A DNA stretch of 61,136 nucleotides from CAVUXJ01 sp963814975 (GCA_963814975.1 CAWFFB010000008.1:1-61136), one strand, 5' to 3'. Shown: positions 7,943 to 17,285, counted from the stretch's first letter. The notes: generated from the letters alone by a model not told the origin. Numbers and translations: made by a program.

Positions 7943-8998
7943 TTAGCGGAACTCACCACGCGATACTGAACACTGAGAATAGAGAGATTGATCCTCGGAA
8001 CTGGTCGACCTGAGCTCAGGCTGGCTCAACGAGCCCACGAAGGCTTCTACGAAGTCGCGGCGAAGCCACCCCTGGTCCATTTGACGACGAAGCACGCCAA
8101 TGGCCTCGTCGATTGAAAGCGCACGCTGATAGGGACGATCCGTCGTGAGAGCCTCATAGACGTCCACCACACCGATGATCTGGGCCACAACGGGAATCTG
8201 ATCGCCTCGCAGACGATCGGGATAGCCGGAACCATCGACGCGCTCGTGATGGGACCGGATGATCGGTCGAATGGGCTGGAACGATCGGAGGCTGGCACAG
8301 AGGACATCACCCACGACCGTGTGCGATCTGACCAGTTCATACTCGTCCGCCTCCAATGGGCCCCGCTTCCGCAACACGGCGTCGGGGATTGCCAGCATGC
8401 CAATATCGTGAAGAAAGCCACCCCGGTAGAGGACCTGCAAATCGCTGTCGGAAAGGTTCAACGTTCGGCCCACTCGGGTCGCGTGGTTTGCCATCCGTGA
8501 ACAATGGCCCCGGCCGTAACCGTCTCTCGCTTCAATCATGGTAGCCAGGGTCATGATGATCGAGGATGCCGAATCGAGGTCATCGGTGTACCGTTTCAGG
8601 CGGGCGAGCGACCGTACCCGCGCGAGAAGTTCGCGCCGGTCGACCGGCTTTGACAGATAGTCGTCAGCACCGGCTTCAAGCCCTTCGACGCGCTGGTCGG
8701 TAGCGTCCAGAGCAGTGACAATGATGATCGGCGTCAGCCGCGTCGCGACATCCTGCCGCACGCGACGACAGACCTCGAAGCCGCTGATACCGGGAAGATT
8801 GACGTCCAGAAGTACGACGTCGGGTGAGTGTGCGGCGATGGAGGCAAGGGCTGATGGTCCGTCGACCGCGCACTCGACGCCATAGCCCTCAGCGCGAAGG
8901 ACGCGGCTCAGAAACGATCGGATCCCTTGCTCGTCGTCGACTACGAGTACCGTCAGCGATCCCGACAGGGAGTGCGGTGACGGGTCGGCAGTCGTCAC
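7943..8998 (-). CDS. response regulator with HD-GYP phosphodiesterase domain
   Basis: 351 residues. An N-terminal receiver domain (about 15-130) has VVDDEQ, phospho-acceptor Asp65 in VVLLDVNLPG and the Lys of LSKPVDR. It is followed by an HD-GYP domain with the HD pair in GGFLHDIGM, then RSHTVVGD, SHHERVDGSGYPDRLRG and VVDVYEALTTDRPY. HD-GYP proteins hydrolyse cyclic di-GMP (or related dinucleotides). The output motif reads GSGYPDRL, matching the HHExxDGxGYP consensus. It begins two bases after the stop of the upstream single-domain regulator, so the two are co-transcribed. Confidence 0.9.
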   Translation of the reverse strand: MTTADPSPHSLSGSLTVLVVDDEQGIRSFLSRVLRAEGYGVECAVDGPSALASIAAHSPDVVLLDVNLPGISGFEVCRRVRQDVATRLTPIIIVTALDATDQRVEGLEAGADDYLSKPVDRRELLARVRSLARLKRYTDDLDSASSIIMTLATMIEARDGYGRGHCSRMANHATRVGRTLNLSDSDLQVLYRGGFLHDIGMLAIPDAVLRKRGPLEADEYELVRSHTVVGDVLCASLRSFQPIRPIIRSHHERVDGSGYPDRLRGDQIPVVAQIIGVVDVYEALTTDRPYQRALSIDEAIGVLRRQMDQGWLRRDFVEAFVGSLSQPELRSTSSEDQSLYSQCSVSRGEFR

Positions 8999-9000
8999 CG

Positions 9001-9387
9001 TCAGGCCGACACGCGTGGCGTGTCCAATGGCGCAGGCCGCGGCTCTGTGAGCTCGCGCACGAGGGCCACCAGGACGTCCGGCTGGATAGGTTTGAGGACG
9101 AACGACGCGCCGAACGCCCGGGCTTGGGCCTCGATAACGGGATCAGGAAATCCGGTCATGACGATGGCCGGCATGGCCTGCGGCTTCATGGCGAGGAGTT
9201 GAAGCCCATTGAAGTGACCGAGCCGCACGTCAGTAATGAGGAGGTCAGGCGCCAACTGCTCGAGGAGGATCTTGCCGTCCTGAACCCCGCCAGTGGCGGC
9301 CACGACATATCCCGCACGCTGGAGCACGGCGGAAAGAAAAATACGTACGTTGGCGTCATCATCGACGAGAAGTATGGTGTGGCGCAT
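9001..9387 (-). CDS. single-domain response regulator (REC)
   Basis: About 128 residues from ATG 9387, chosen because AAGGAGG lies just upstream; an upstream GTG at 9411 is less likely. The receiver fold shows LLVDDDANVR, phospho-acceptor Asp53 (LLITDVRLGHFNG), the conserved Thr in IVMTGFPDP and the Lys in FVLKPIQPD. There is no output domain, so it may act by protein contact or as a phosphate sink. It forms an operon with the HD-GYP regulator. No histidine kinase is adjacent, so the input is unknown. Confidence 0.85.
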   Translation of the reverse strand: MRHTILLVDDDANVRIFLSAVLQRAGYVVAATGGVQDGKILLEQLAPDLLITDVRLGHFNGLQLLAMKPQAMPAIVMTGFPDPVIEAQARAFGASFVLKPIQPDVLVALVRELTEPRPAPLDTPRVSA

Positions 9388-10062
9388 CGTCCTCCTTGCC
9401 GCTCGAGCCACCTGTCGAGCCGTTTCGGGATCCTTACCAACCGCTCACCCGGCGGGAACTTGAACGCATGCGTAGGTGCCTGGCGCACTGGGGCCGAGCA
9501 CGCCGCGCGTCAGGGAATCGTGAATCGCTCCGTCCTCTGTTGAACACCGGCGAATCAAGAACAAGAGACTGGCCCCTGTGGACGGTGGCCTCACAGTCCG
9601 AGCATGGCACGCTGCCGGACGGCAAGCGTGTGCACAAGTGAACAGGTCACTGAAACGTGCCCTCACGGCTACTTCGGTATCAAGGCCAGATCGCCGGAGC
9701 GAAGAAGAGGCCGGGGGCTTGCCCGCCTCATTGAGTGGCCCGTCCACGCGGGTGGAAGATCGCGGCGAACAACCGGGCACGGCTGGATCCCGCGAGAATC
9801 GCGGGAACGCCACGAGATTCCGAGGCCGACGAGATCGGCCCGACTGAATTCGCCGAGAATCCGGCGATGTAAAATGGCCTCCATCTTGAAGCTGCGACCC
9901 TCCACGCGCGGGGAGGAGTACGCGGAGGAGCTCCCGGGTCCGCGCGGGACTGACGCTCTCGCCGAACGTTGAGTACCCTCTGGGCAGCCGCGGCCGCCCG
10001 GCGCGCCCGAGGCCGTCATCTCGCAACTCCAGCGGCACTAGCACCGAAAGGACTCGAAAACC
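9388..10062. other. intergenic region, no gene recognised
   Basis: About 675 bases between the divergent response-regulator operon and the aquaporin gene. Open frames exist on both strands because of the GC content, but none shows a recognisable domain. It should contain the promoters of both flanking genes. AAAGGA about ten bases before 10063 is the likely aquaporin ribosome binding site. Confidence 0.5.
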
Positions 10063-10749
10063 ATGACTCACCGCGCGATTGCCGAGGTCATCGGCACGTT
10101 CTGGCTCGTCCTGGGGGGCTGCGGCAGTGCCGTTCTCGCCGCCGCGTTTCCAGAGTTGGGTATCGGGTTCGTAGGCGTCTCGCTGGCGTTCGGTCTGACC
10201 GTGCTGACAATGGCCTACGCAATCGGGTCCATTTCCGGATGTCATCTGAATCCCGCCATCTCGATCGGTCTGTGCGTTGGCGGACGGTTTGACGCACGGA
10301 ACCTCGCGCCTTACATCGGTGCCCAGCTAGTGGGCGCGGTTGCGGGAGCAGGCGTCTTGTATCTCATTGCCAGCGGTCGCGCCGGCTTCGACGTTGCGGA
10401 CGGCTTTGCCTCGAACGGGTATGGTGCGCATTCGCCGGGCGGATACGCGCTCATGTCGGTGTTCATCGCCGAAACGGTGCTCACCGCGACATTCATGGTG
10501 GTCATCATGGGCGCGACTCACTCCCGCGTACCCAACGGCTTCGCTCCGATTGCCATCGGACTCTGCCTCACCCTGATTCACCTGGTGAGTATTCCCGTCA
10601 GCAATACGTCGGTGAATCCTGCCCGCAGTACCGCGACGGCCCTGGTGACCGAAGGCTGGGCGCTGAGTCAGCTGTGGGTGTTCTGGGTCGCACCGATTCT
10701 GGGCGCCGCAGCGGGAGGAGCCGTCGCGCGGATATTCGAAGCCGATTGA
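10063..10749 (+). CDS. aqpZ: aquaporin Z (water channel)
   Basis: 228 residues with six membrane segments and two re-entrant NPA loops: NPA 63-65 (SGCHLNPAISIG) and NPA 185-187 (NTSVNPARS). The selectivity-filter residues can be read as Phe43, His173, Thr182 and Arg188, the combination of water-selective AqpZ rather than the wider glycerol facilitators. Length is normal for the family. It allows rapid osmotic water flow across the inner membrane. The gene stands alone, with 249 bases before the next gene. Confidence 0.92.
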   Translation: MTHRAIAEVIGTFWLVLGGCGSAVLAAAFPELGIGFVGVSLAFGLTVLTMAYAIGSISGCHLNPAISIGLCVGGRFDARNLAPYIGAQLVGAVAGAGVLYLIASGRAGFDVADGFASNGYGAHSPGGYALMSVFIAETVLTATFMVVIMGATHSRVPNGFAPIAIGLCLTLIHLVSIPVSNTSVNPARSTATALVTEGWALSQLWVFWVAPILGAAAGGAVARIFEAD

Positions 10750-10998
10750 TGGCCGGGTTTGATTCGGGGCGAGGGGCTGGCGTGTGACGTTGGCAGGCTA
10801 GCCAGGGTCAAAAGAGAATCACGGTTTCGTCGCCGAAGCGAAGTCGTCGGCCTGACGCGAATCGCGCACACCCACGGGATCTCGCGGCGGTAAAATCAAT
10901 CGAAGACGTAGTCAAGGCACTGGTCGGAAGCATCGCACTCGGCGTCGAGGCAGGTCCCCTGCCAGCGACACCTTGAATGTGCTATTGCTATATGCCTG

Positions 10999-12405
10999 AT
11001 GATGCGCGCGATATCGCTTCGCACCACCGCGTCGTTCGGCGACGATCGCCGGTTGAGACTAGTCACTGTCTCCACGATCGTGTTGTTACTCGCACGAGCC
11101 GGCACGGCACAGGAGGTCGATCCTGTCCTTACGCCGCCGCCGAATCTCGTCCTCAATAATCACGACAGTGTGCCTGTGGGGCCGTTCGGCGGCCTCGAAG
11201 GCTCCGCGTACGTGGCCCGCGTCAGCGATCCGTCTGCGGCCTGGTTCAATCCGGCGGGACTGGCGCGGCAGGCCGCGGCGCAGATCAGCGGCAGCGCGGG
11301 CGTCTATCAACACACGTCGGTCTCACCAACGGGCGCGCCGAACAAGGGGGGATCGACGCAACAGGTCCCAAATGTTGTCGGCCTCACGTTTGCAGCGCGC
11401 CCTGGATTGACGGTCGGTGCCGCGCTGGTGACGACGAACACGTGGATGCAGAAAAGCGACACGCAAATCGTCAGCATGCTCCCGATCGGGCCGCGGCGCT
11501 TCGGGTACTCGGCCGATTCGGACTTCGAGCAACGTGTGGCCGCGCTTGGCGTCGGCTACCACGGCCAGGGGCCATGGCGATTCGGCGGCGGCTTTGCGTT
11601 CTCGATGATGAATCTCCGGCTGGTGCAGACGGCAAGCGATCGCATCGCGACAAGCACGGACCTCGAGTCGCTGCTGGTCACGGTCCGTGTCGGAGGGTCG
11701 GCGGTGCAGATGCGGCTGCAGGGCGGGATGCAGTACGACGCGGGCCCGTGGCGCTTCGGCGCAGCGGTGCGCACTCCCGGTGCGACGCTCATGAAGAGCG
11801 CCAGTGTGACGCTCGATGGCACCATCGATACCGGCGCTTCATCGTCTGGAGCCTCGATTTTCGATCCGGACGCCACGCTCGAGTATCACCTCCCGTGGGA
11901 ATTTCAGACCGGGGTTGCCTACGTTGGCGACCGCGTGACCTTGGAGCTGGACGCGCAGGCATACACGCCGGTGTCGGCCCATTCGCTCATTTCGACCGAT
12001 CAGCCGTCCGTGCTGTACGAAGACTCGGGCGATCTCACCCCACCGTCCGTCGTCACGCAACCATTTCCGGGACTGACATCGGAGTCGGACGGCGTCGTCA
12101 ACGTGGGGCTGGGAGGAAACTACCTGGTTCTGAAGAACCGCACGCTGCGCGTCCACGGGAGCGTGGGGAACAGCCGGTCGCCGGTGGGCGATCGAGACAC
12201 GGTCTTCAACAAAGTGGATCTTCTGTCGTGGACGCTGGGCGTGAGCGGGTCGCTCGGGAAGTTTCTGTTTGCGGCCGGCTTCAATTCCAAGCACGGCACC
12301 GAGCACGACGTCATGCTCAGAAACCTTCTCGACGGGCAGGTGGTGCACACCCAGTCCGACGTCCGGACCGGTGGTTTCATCTACTCACTCGCCTATCAGT
12401 TCTAG
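10999..12405 (+). CDS. FadL/OmpP1-like outer-membrane transport protein
   Basis: 468 residues. A signal peptide (LRLVTVSTIVLLLARAGTAQE) precedes a mature beta-rich protein. SDPSAAWFNPAGLAR near residue 75 is the N-terminal hatch motif of FadL-type channels, and the protein ends with aromatic YQF, as expected for insertion by the BAM complex. Alternating hydrophobic strands occur throughout. FadL proteins let hydrophobic compounds (fatty acids, aromatics, alkanes) cross the outer membrane. It lies upstream of, and convergent with, a PQQ dehydrogenase module, which suggests substrate delivery, but this is inference. Start could be ATG 10999 or the adjacent ATG. Confidence 0.75.
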   Translation: MMRAISLRTTASFGDDRRLRLVTVSTIVLLLARAGTAQEVDPVLTPPPNLVLNNHDSVPVGPFGGLEGSAYVARVSDPSAAWFNPAGLARQAAAQISGSAGVYQHTSVSPTGAPNKGGSTQQVPNVVGLTFAARPGLTVGAALVTTNTWMQKSDTQIVSMLPIGPRRFGYSADSDFEQRVAALGVGYHGQGPWRFGGGFAFSMMNLRLVQTASDRIATSTDLESLLVTVRVGGSAVQMRLQGGMQYDAGPWRFGAAVRTPGATLMKSASVTLDGTIDTGASSSGASIFDPDATLEYHLPWEFQTGVAYVGDRVTLELDAQAYTPVSAHSLISTDQPSVLYEDSGDLTPPSVVTQPFPGLTSESDGVVNVGLGGNYLVLKNRTLRVHGSVGNSRSPVGDRDTVFNKVDLLSWTLGVSGSLGKFLFAAGFNSKHGTEHDVMLRNLLDGQVVHTQSDVRTGGFIYSLAYQF

Positions 12406-12524
12406 AGGACAAGAATCGCCGGTCATGGTCAAGACCTGTGGTTGTGTACAGACCCGCTGGGGGGAGGACGCAGGCAACGAGACGGGACCTGGGTGTGTGA
12501 CCTTCGAGAAGAACCTACGGGCCG

Positions 12525-14180
12525 CTAGTTCCGCAGGGCGAAGGTCACCAGCGTGTGTCCGGAAATGACGGAGACATACTGCTGCCCGTCGATGCGGTAG
12601 GTGATCGGTGCCATCACGATCGAGCCGCCGAGATTCGCCTTCCAGAGTTCCTTGCCGGTCTTCGCATCGAGCGCGTAGAAATATCCTTCTCGCCCGCCGG
12701 TGAACAGCAGGTCCGCCGCCGTCGTCAGGATGCCCGCATCGGTCACGTCGAATTGCGGAAAGGTCCAGACGCGCTTGCCGGTGCGCGGATCGAGCGCCAC
12801 GGTCGCACCGCTGCCGACTTCGTTGGTCCAGTTGTTGATCGGACCGCGCCGGCCGATCCCGATGGCGGGTGCACCAGGGGCCGGGGTCACCACCGTGAAG
12901 CCGCCGCCGAGGAAATTACGGCCCGGCACATATTCCTGTTCCTCTTTCCGGTAGATTGTCGCGTAGTTTTCCCAGACCGAGAAATAGAACAACCCGGTGC
13001 GCGGACTGAACGAAGGCGGATACCAGTTGGTGCCTCCCTGATTGCCCGGCCATGTTGGCATGCCGGGCGGCTGCGGCGTCTGGATCGGGCGTCCGTTGGG
13101 ATCGAGGCCGCTCGCCCAGTTCACTTTCACGAAGGGCTCACCGAGCAGGAATCGTCCGGTCTTGCGATCCAGCACATAGAAATACCCGTTCCGGTTCGCC
13201 CACATCATCAGCTTGGCGGGCTTCCCCTGCCACTCCATGTCGGCCAGCACCGGAATCTGCACCGAGTCGTAGTCGTAGCCGTCATTCGGCGTGAACTGGA
13301 AATGCCATTTCAGCTCGCCGTTGTCCGCGTCGAGTGCCACCACGGAATCGGAATAGAGGTTGTCGCCTGGCCGCTGATCGGGATTCCAATCGGGTCCGGG
13401 ATTGCCGATGCCCCAATAGACGAGGTTCAGCGACGGATCGAAGGAGCCGGTGATCCATACCGAGGCGCCGCCCTGCATCCAATCGTCGCCGCTCCAGGTG
13501 TCGTGTCCGGGCTCGCCGGGTCCGGGAATGGTGTTGAAGCGCCACGCTTCCTTTCCCGTTTTCGCCTCATAGGCTGCGACGAACCCCCGGATGCCGAACT
13601 CGCCGCCACCGACGCCGATGATGACTTTGTCCTTCACGACAAGCGGCGCCATCGTGATCGAGTAAGCGAGCTTGACATCGGCTACCGTGATGTTCCAAAG
13701 CGGCCGGCCGTCCTTCACATCGAGCGCGATGAGATGCGCGTCGAGGGTGCCCATGAAGAGCGTGTCGCCCAGGATCGCGACCCCGCGATTGTTGGCGCCG
13801 CAGCAGACGCGGGCATCGGGCGAAGGCGTGTAGCGGTAGAGCCAGAACACTCTGCCGGTCTTCGCATCGAGCGCGATCACGTCGTTCGGCCGCTGGGTCA
13901 CATACATGATGCCGTCGACGACGAGCGGGTTCGATTCCCAGGCCCCGAACACCTGATTCTGCAGCACCCATTTCTGTTCGAGGTTCTTCACATTGCGGGG
14001 CGTGATCTGATTGAGCGCGCTGAAGCGCTTGCTGTCATAGCCGCCGTTATGGGTCAGCCAATTCTGCGGCTCGGACGCCGCCCGCTCGAGACGCTCCGGG
14101 GTCACCTGCGCCTGCACGGCGACCGGGACCCACAATGCGACGACAGCCAGCCAGAGTAGGTGTCGCAGGGAGATGCGCAT
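12525..14180 (-). CDS. PQQ-dependent (quinoprotein) alcohol dehydrogenase
   Basis: About 551 residues with an N-terminal signal peptide and an eight-bladed propeller showing repeated W-docking motifs (ALDAKTGRVFWLYR, ALDVKDGRPLWNI, ALDAKTGKELWKA). Active-site features, numbered from the upstream GTG 14183: the vicinal disulfide Cys127-Cys128 (ARVCCGANNRG), Glu195 (GGGEFGIRG), Asn261 (WGIGNPGPDW) and catalytic Asp304 (NDGYDYD). Asp306 two residues on is the extra ligand typical of lanthanide-dependent enzymes. It oxidises alcohols or aldehydes in the periplasm and passes electrons to cytochrome c. ATG 14180 overlaps the stop of the upstream cytochrome gene (TGATG); GTG 14183 is possible. Confidence 0.9.
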   Translation of the reverse strand: MRISLRHLLWLAVVALWVPVAVQAQVTPERLERAASEPQNWLTHNGGYDSKRFSALNQITPRNVKNLEQKWVLQNQVFGAWESNPLVVDGIMYVTQRPNDVIALDAKTGRVFWLYRYTPSPDARVCCGANNRGVAILGDTLFMGTLDAHLIALDVKDGRPLWNITVADVKLAYSITMAPLVVKDKVIIGVGGGEFGIRGFVAAYEAKTGKEAWRFNTIPGPGEPGHDTWSGDDWMQGGASVWITGSFDPSLNLVYWGIGNPGPDWNPDQRPGDNLYSDSVVALDADNGELKWHFQFTPNDGYDYDSVQIPVLADMEWQGKPAKLMMWANRNGYFYVLDRKTGRFLLGEPFVKVNWASGLDPNGRPIQTPQPPGMPTWPGNQGGTNWYPPSFSPRTGLFYFSVWENYATIYRKEEQEYVPGRNFLGGGFTVVTPAPGAPAIGIGRRGPINNWTNEVGSGATVALDPRTGKRVWTFPQFDVTDAGILTTAADLLFTGGREGYFYALDAKTGKELWKANLGGSIVMAPITYRIDGQQYVSVISGHTLVTFALRN

Positions 14181-14974
14181 CACTGTCCCTTCAGCGAAAG
14201 AAGATAGGCCAGAAGATCCGCCAATTCCTCGGCAGTCAGCTTGCCGGCGAAGGACGGCATGCTGGAGGCGGTGCCAAGCTCGAATTCGCGGATATCGGAC
14301 TTCGAAAGCGAGACGAGGCGTTCGCCTTCGTCGATCAGCTGCACCGTGGCAGTGTCCTCATTGAGCCTTCGCCCGCGGATGGTGCGCCCGTCGCGCATGA
14401 CGATGCGCACGGGGCGATTGATCGGCACCATCGCGCGGCTCGGGTCGAGAAGGGACCGCTGAATCGCGGCCGGCTGCCGGATGGCACCGACCTCGCTCAG
14501 ATCCGGCGCGGTGCGGGCGCCCCTGCCGCCCACACGGTGACAGCCCGCGCAAGCCCCCTTGCCGTCGTACACGGCCTTCCCACGCCCCGCGTCGCCCACC
14601 TTGAAGGGCGTCGCGCCTATGTCGAAGCCGGAACGGATGAAGGCGACGAGCCCGTTGAGCTCGGCCGGCTGCAATCGGAACGGCGGCATTCCGGCGGCGG
14701 CGACACCCGAGGTGATGGTGTTGCGAATGTCGTCGTCGGACGAAGCACGGCGGAACTGCTGACGGGGAAGATTCACCCCCGCAACGCCATCCCCATTCTG
14801 GCCATGGCACAGCGCGCATTGCGCCGCGTACAGGCGGGAGCCGGTCTGGATATCAACGGTGCTGTATTGGTGATCCTCGACTTGTGCGCCGGCGCGCTCC
14901 GGAGTGGCCGCAAACGCCGCGAGCCAGGCGGAAAACAATGCAGGCGCTACCCGGGGACGAAGCCACGATCGCAT
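14180..14974 (-). CDS. periplasmic dihaem cytochrome c, partner of the PQQ dehydrogenase
   Basis: 264 residues with a signal peptide and two CxxCH haem sites: CALCH at 53-57 and CAGCH at 142-146. Likely axial Met ligands are in GMPPF (Met96) and SMPSF (Met239). The second half has LDPSRAMVPINRPVRIV and a small beta domain before the final Met, as in haem-binding domains of Planctomycetes and Acidobacteria. It is translationally coupled to the dehydrogenase gene that follows. Its role is most likely to accept electrons from the quinoprotein and pass them to the respiratory chain. Confidence 0.88.
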   Translation of the reverse strand: MRSWLRPRVAPALFSAWLAAFAATPERAGAQVEDHQYSTVDIQTGSRLYAAQCALCHGQNGDGVAGVNLPRQQFRRASSDDDIRNTITSGVAAAGMPPFRLQPAELNGLVAFIRSGFDIGATPFKVGDAGRGKAVYDGKGACAGCHRVGGRGARTAPDLSEVGAIRQPAAIQRSLLDPSRAMVPINRPVRIVMRDGRTIRGRRLNEDTATVQLIDEGERLVSLSKSDIREFELGTASSMPSFAGKLTAEELADLLAYLLSLKGQ

Positions 14975-15152
14975 TGGGCAATTCTACGTGAAGGCGGCTG
15001 AACGTTGACCGACGCCGGCGGGTCGGCGCGTCTTTCCGAGCGGCCGCGCGGCGTTCGGACCGGCGATTACTGGAAAACCGCATCTCAATCCCGTATCCTC
15101 TTGAGAAAATCGCCCGCGAAAGAGGCGACTCAGGTTTGGAGGACAAAGCCAC

Positions 15153-16196
15153 ATGAAGGTATTCACTCTGGCGGCCGGTGCGACCGCGCTCGCCATCGCG
15201 GTCGGTGTCGGTTTCGTTGCCGCACAGCAGCCCCAACAGCCGCAGGGACCGCAGCCGTTTTTTGTCGGGAATCGTCTCGGCCTGCCGATCATCCCGGCAG
15301 CCGAGGGCGCGTTCAACCCGATGTCGTCGAACGTGAAGGTCTACGGCTCGATCTACTCGGCCGAGAGTTGCTCCTACGATTCGGTCCGCAACCTGATCGT
15401 CGTCCCCAACCGGAGCGTCACGCAAGACGTGCAGACGAACAACGGCTGGGTGTCGCTCATCAACCACGACGGCTCCGTTCACACGGCGCGATGGATCGGC
15501 GTTCAGGCGCCTGGCGCGCAGCGAGCGAATATGACGCCGCCGCTGGTCTTGAATGAGCCCTCTGGCAGCGACATCGCCAACGGGATGTTCTACGTGTCGG
15601 ACCGCGACGGCGGGACCTCGCCGAGCGATCCCCTGGTGGCTGTCATCCGGTGGTTCAACATGACGACCGGCGCGCCGGCCGGCGAGGTTCGCGTCCCCCG
15701 ATCCACGGGCTTCAACGACATCGAGGTCGCCGACGACGGGACGATCTATGCGACGCAGACGGGAATTGGCGGGCAGACGCCGGACCCGACGACCTGGCAG
15801 GTCTGGAAGATCACGAAGGACGGCACCGCGACAATGTGGATTCAAGGCGCCCCGCTCCGTCAGCCGAACGGGATCGCCTTCGACCAGGCGGGAAACATCG
15901 TGGTGATCAACATTGGCAACAACGAGGTGCTGACGTTCTCGCCGGCTGCCCAATTGACCAAGACGGAGACCGCCGTGCAGGCCGGCAACGACGGTCTGGT
16001 GATCATGCCAGACGGCACCAAGTATGTGAGCAGCGTTCAAAACGGCGGCGTCTCGCGGATCCGTCCTGGCCGCCCGGCGGAACTGATCGCGCAGAACATC
16101 CCGAACCCCGCGTCGATGTGCTACGACGCGGGAGCCAACCAGCTCGTGATCCCGATGAACGCCAACAACGCGCTGGCGTTCATCCCGCTGAATTAG
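15153..16196 (+). CDS. secreted SMP-30/gluconolactonase-like beta-propeller
   Basis: 347 residues with a signal peptide ending near VAAQ (residue 24) after GGAGGA-like spacing upstream (TTTGGAGGAC). The body has repeated propeller strands: FNDIEVADDGTIYATQTG, QPNGIAFDQAGNIVVINIGN, and NDGLVIMPDGTKYVSS. These resemble the SMP-30/LRE-like group, which includes calcium- or zinc-dependent lactonases. A convincing metal site cannot be fully assigned. It faces away from the cytochrome gene and may hydrolyse lactones made by the quinoprotein; this is inferred from context only. Confidence 0.7.
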   Translation: MKVFTLAAGATALAIAVGVGFVAAQQPQQPQGPQPFFVGNRLGLPIIPAAEGAFNPMSSNVKVYGSIYSAESCSYDSVRNLIVVPNRSVTQDVQTNNGWVSLINHDGSVHTARWIGVQAPGAQRANMTPPLVLNEPSGSDIANGMFYVSDRDGGTSPSDPLVAVIRWFNMTTGAPAGEVRVPRSTGFNDIEVADDGTIYATQTGIGGQTPDPTTWQVWKITKDGTATMWIQGAPLRQPNGIAFDQAGNIVVINIGNNEVLTFSPAAQLTKTETAVQAGNDGLVIMPDGTKYVSSVQNGGVSRIRPGRPAELIAQNIPNPASMCYDAGANQLVIPMNANNALAFIPLN

Positions 16197-16226
16197 TCAA
16201 TTTGAGGACCGGCTGATCGCGATCAA

Positions 16227-16252
16227 CCTCCGGCTGGAGCCGGACACTACGT
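16227..16252 (+). repeat. intergenic palindromic repeat, copy 1
   Basis: CCGGCTGGAGCCGGACACT followed by ACGT. A short palindrome (CCGGCT/AGCCGG) plus a conserved ACACTACGT tail. Same orientation as copy 3 and opposite to copy 2. Confidence 0.6.
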
Positions 16253-16354
16253 GCATCAATGGATCGTGAGTCCAGCCATCCGGTCACCTGATCGTTGATT
16301 CAGTCATAGGCGAGACGTCCAGATGACCGAATGACCAGTGCGCCCTTTCGAGGA

Positions 16355-16380
16355 ACGTAGTGTCCGCCTTCAGGCGGACC
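16355..16380 (-). repeat. intergenic palindromic repeat, copy 2
   Basis: ACGTAGTGTCCGCC followed by TTCAGGCGGACC: the inverted form of the same unit, with stem GTCCGCC/GGCGGAC. Confidence 0.6.
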
Positions 16381-16395
16381 GTTGATTGCCATCGA

Positions 16396-16422
16396 GGTCC
16401 GGCTGCCAGCCGGACACTACGT
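16396..16422 (+). repeat. intergenic palindromic repeat, copy 3
   Basis: GGTCCGGCTGCCAGCCGGAC followed by ACTACGT. It is 15 bases from copy 2 in opposite orientation, so the pair can form a larger cruciform. The unit sits in the gap between the convergent genes ending at 16196 and 16455. Confidence 0.6.
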
Positions 16423-16454
16423 ACGTCTATCGCGGTACGTCTATCGGGCGAAGA

Positions 16455-17285
16455 CTATCGTCGGGTGGTCGGGCCGCTCGTTTGGGGCCGCTCGTTGATC
16501 TCGATATTGGTGCCCCACGGGTCGGTGATGAACGCGATCCCGACGCCCTGGTCATTGACCGAGTAAGGCCGATCGAGCTTGATGTTGTTGGCCTCGAGCT
16601 TCTTGATGAAGGCCTTGAGGTCTTTCACGTCGAAGCCGATGTGATCGAGGACGCGGCCTTTCGTGGGCGCCTGCGGGGCGTCGGCCTTGTTGAACCGAAG
16701 TTGCACGCCCGGGAGGTCGGCGATCGGCGCCTTGTTGCGCAGGCCGGCCTTGGCGCCGAAGATTTTCCCATACCATGCCTGGCTGTCCGCGACGGCCGCC
16801 TCCGGCACGAAGAAATGGACGTGCTCACTCTGGATCGGCATCGACTGGTTCTTGTTTTCCAGGATTTCGATGCGCAGCCCGTCGGGCGTGTTGACGAAGG
16901 CCTGATCGAGCCGGCCCTCGTTTCCGGGCGAGACCGGCACACCGGCGGCCTTCCACTGGGCGACCTGCTCCTGCACGTTCTTGACGATGAAACCGACGTG
17001 GTTGACCACCGAACCTTGACTCGGGCCAGTCGGCGGCGGGGTGCCCGGGGCCGCATCGAGAATGATCATGACGCCGGGGAAGATCACGCGGCGGCGGCCG
17101 CCCGCCTGGTTCGGCTTACCGCCCATTCCGACAAAGATCTTCTCGTTGGCCGCGATGTCCTTCGAATTGAGATGCCAGTGACCGTTGGTGACGCCGGTGT
17201 CGTTGAACGGCATCGACTGCGCCGACGCCGGCGCGGCCGCAAGCGTCGACGCGAGCAACAGGACTGCGAACAATGCTGTCTTCAT
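16455..17285 (-). CDS. secreted VOC (glyoxalase/dioxygenase-fold) protein
   Basis: About 276 residues from ATG 17285, chosen because GGGAGGA lies just upstream and a signal peptide (KTALFAVLLLASTLAAAPASAQ) follows. Two beta-alpha-beta-beta-beta modules are visible: SVVNHVGFIVKNVQEQVAQW and VLDHIGFDVKDLKAFIKKL, with C-terminal FITDPWGTNIEINER, typical of vicinal-oxygen-chelate proteins. His and Glu ligands are plausible in each module. Secreted VOC proteins with a signal peptide are unusual and their substrates are unknown. It is divergent from a Tat-exported SMP-30 protein. Confidence 0.75.
   Translation of the reverse strand: MKTALFAVLLLASTLAAAPASAQSMPFNDTGVTNGHWHLNSKDIAANEKIFVGMGGKPNQAGGRRRVIFPGVMIILDAAPGTPPPTGPSQGSVVNHVGFIVKNVQEQVAQWKAAGVPVSPGNEGRLDQAFVNTPDGLRIEILENKNQSMPIQSEHVHFFVPEAAVADSQAWYGKIFGAKAGLRNKAPIADLPGVQLRFNKADAPQAPTKGRVLDHIGFDVKDLKAFIKKLEANNIKLDRPYSVNDQGVGIAFITDPWGTNIEINERPQTSGPTTRR

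Noticed and set aside
12555..14159. Long open frame (534 codons) on the plus strand
   Set aside because: It is antisense to the PQQ dehydrogenase, is His/Arg/Asp-rich and has no domain; a GC shadow frame.
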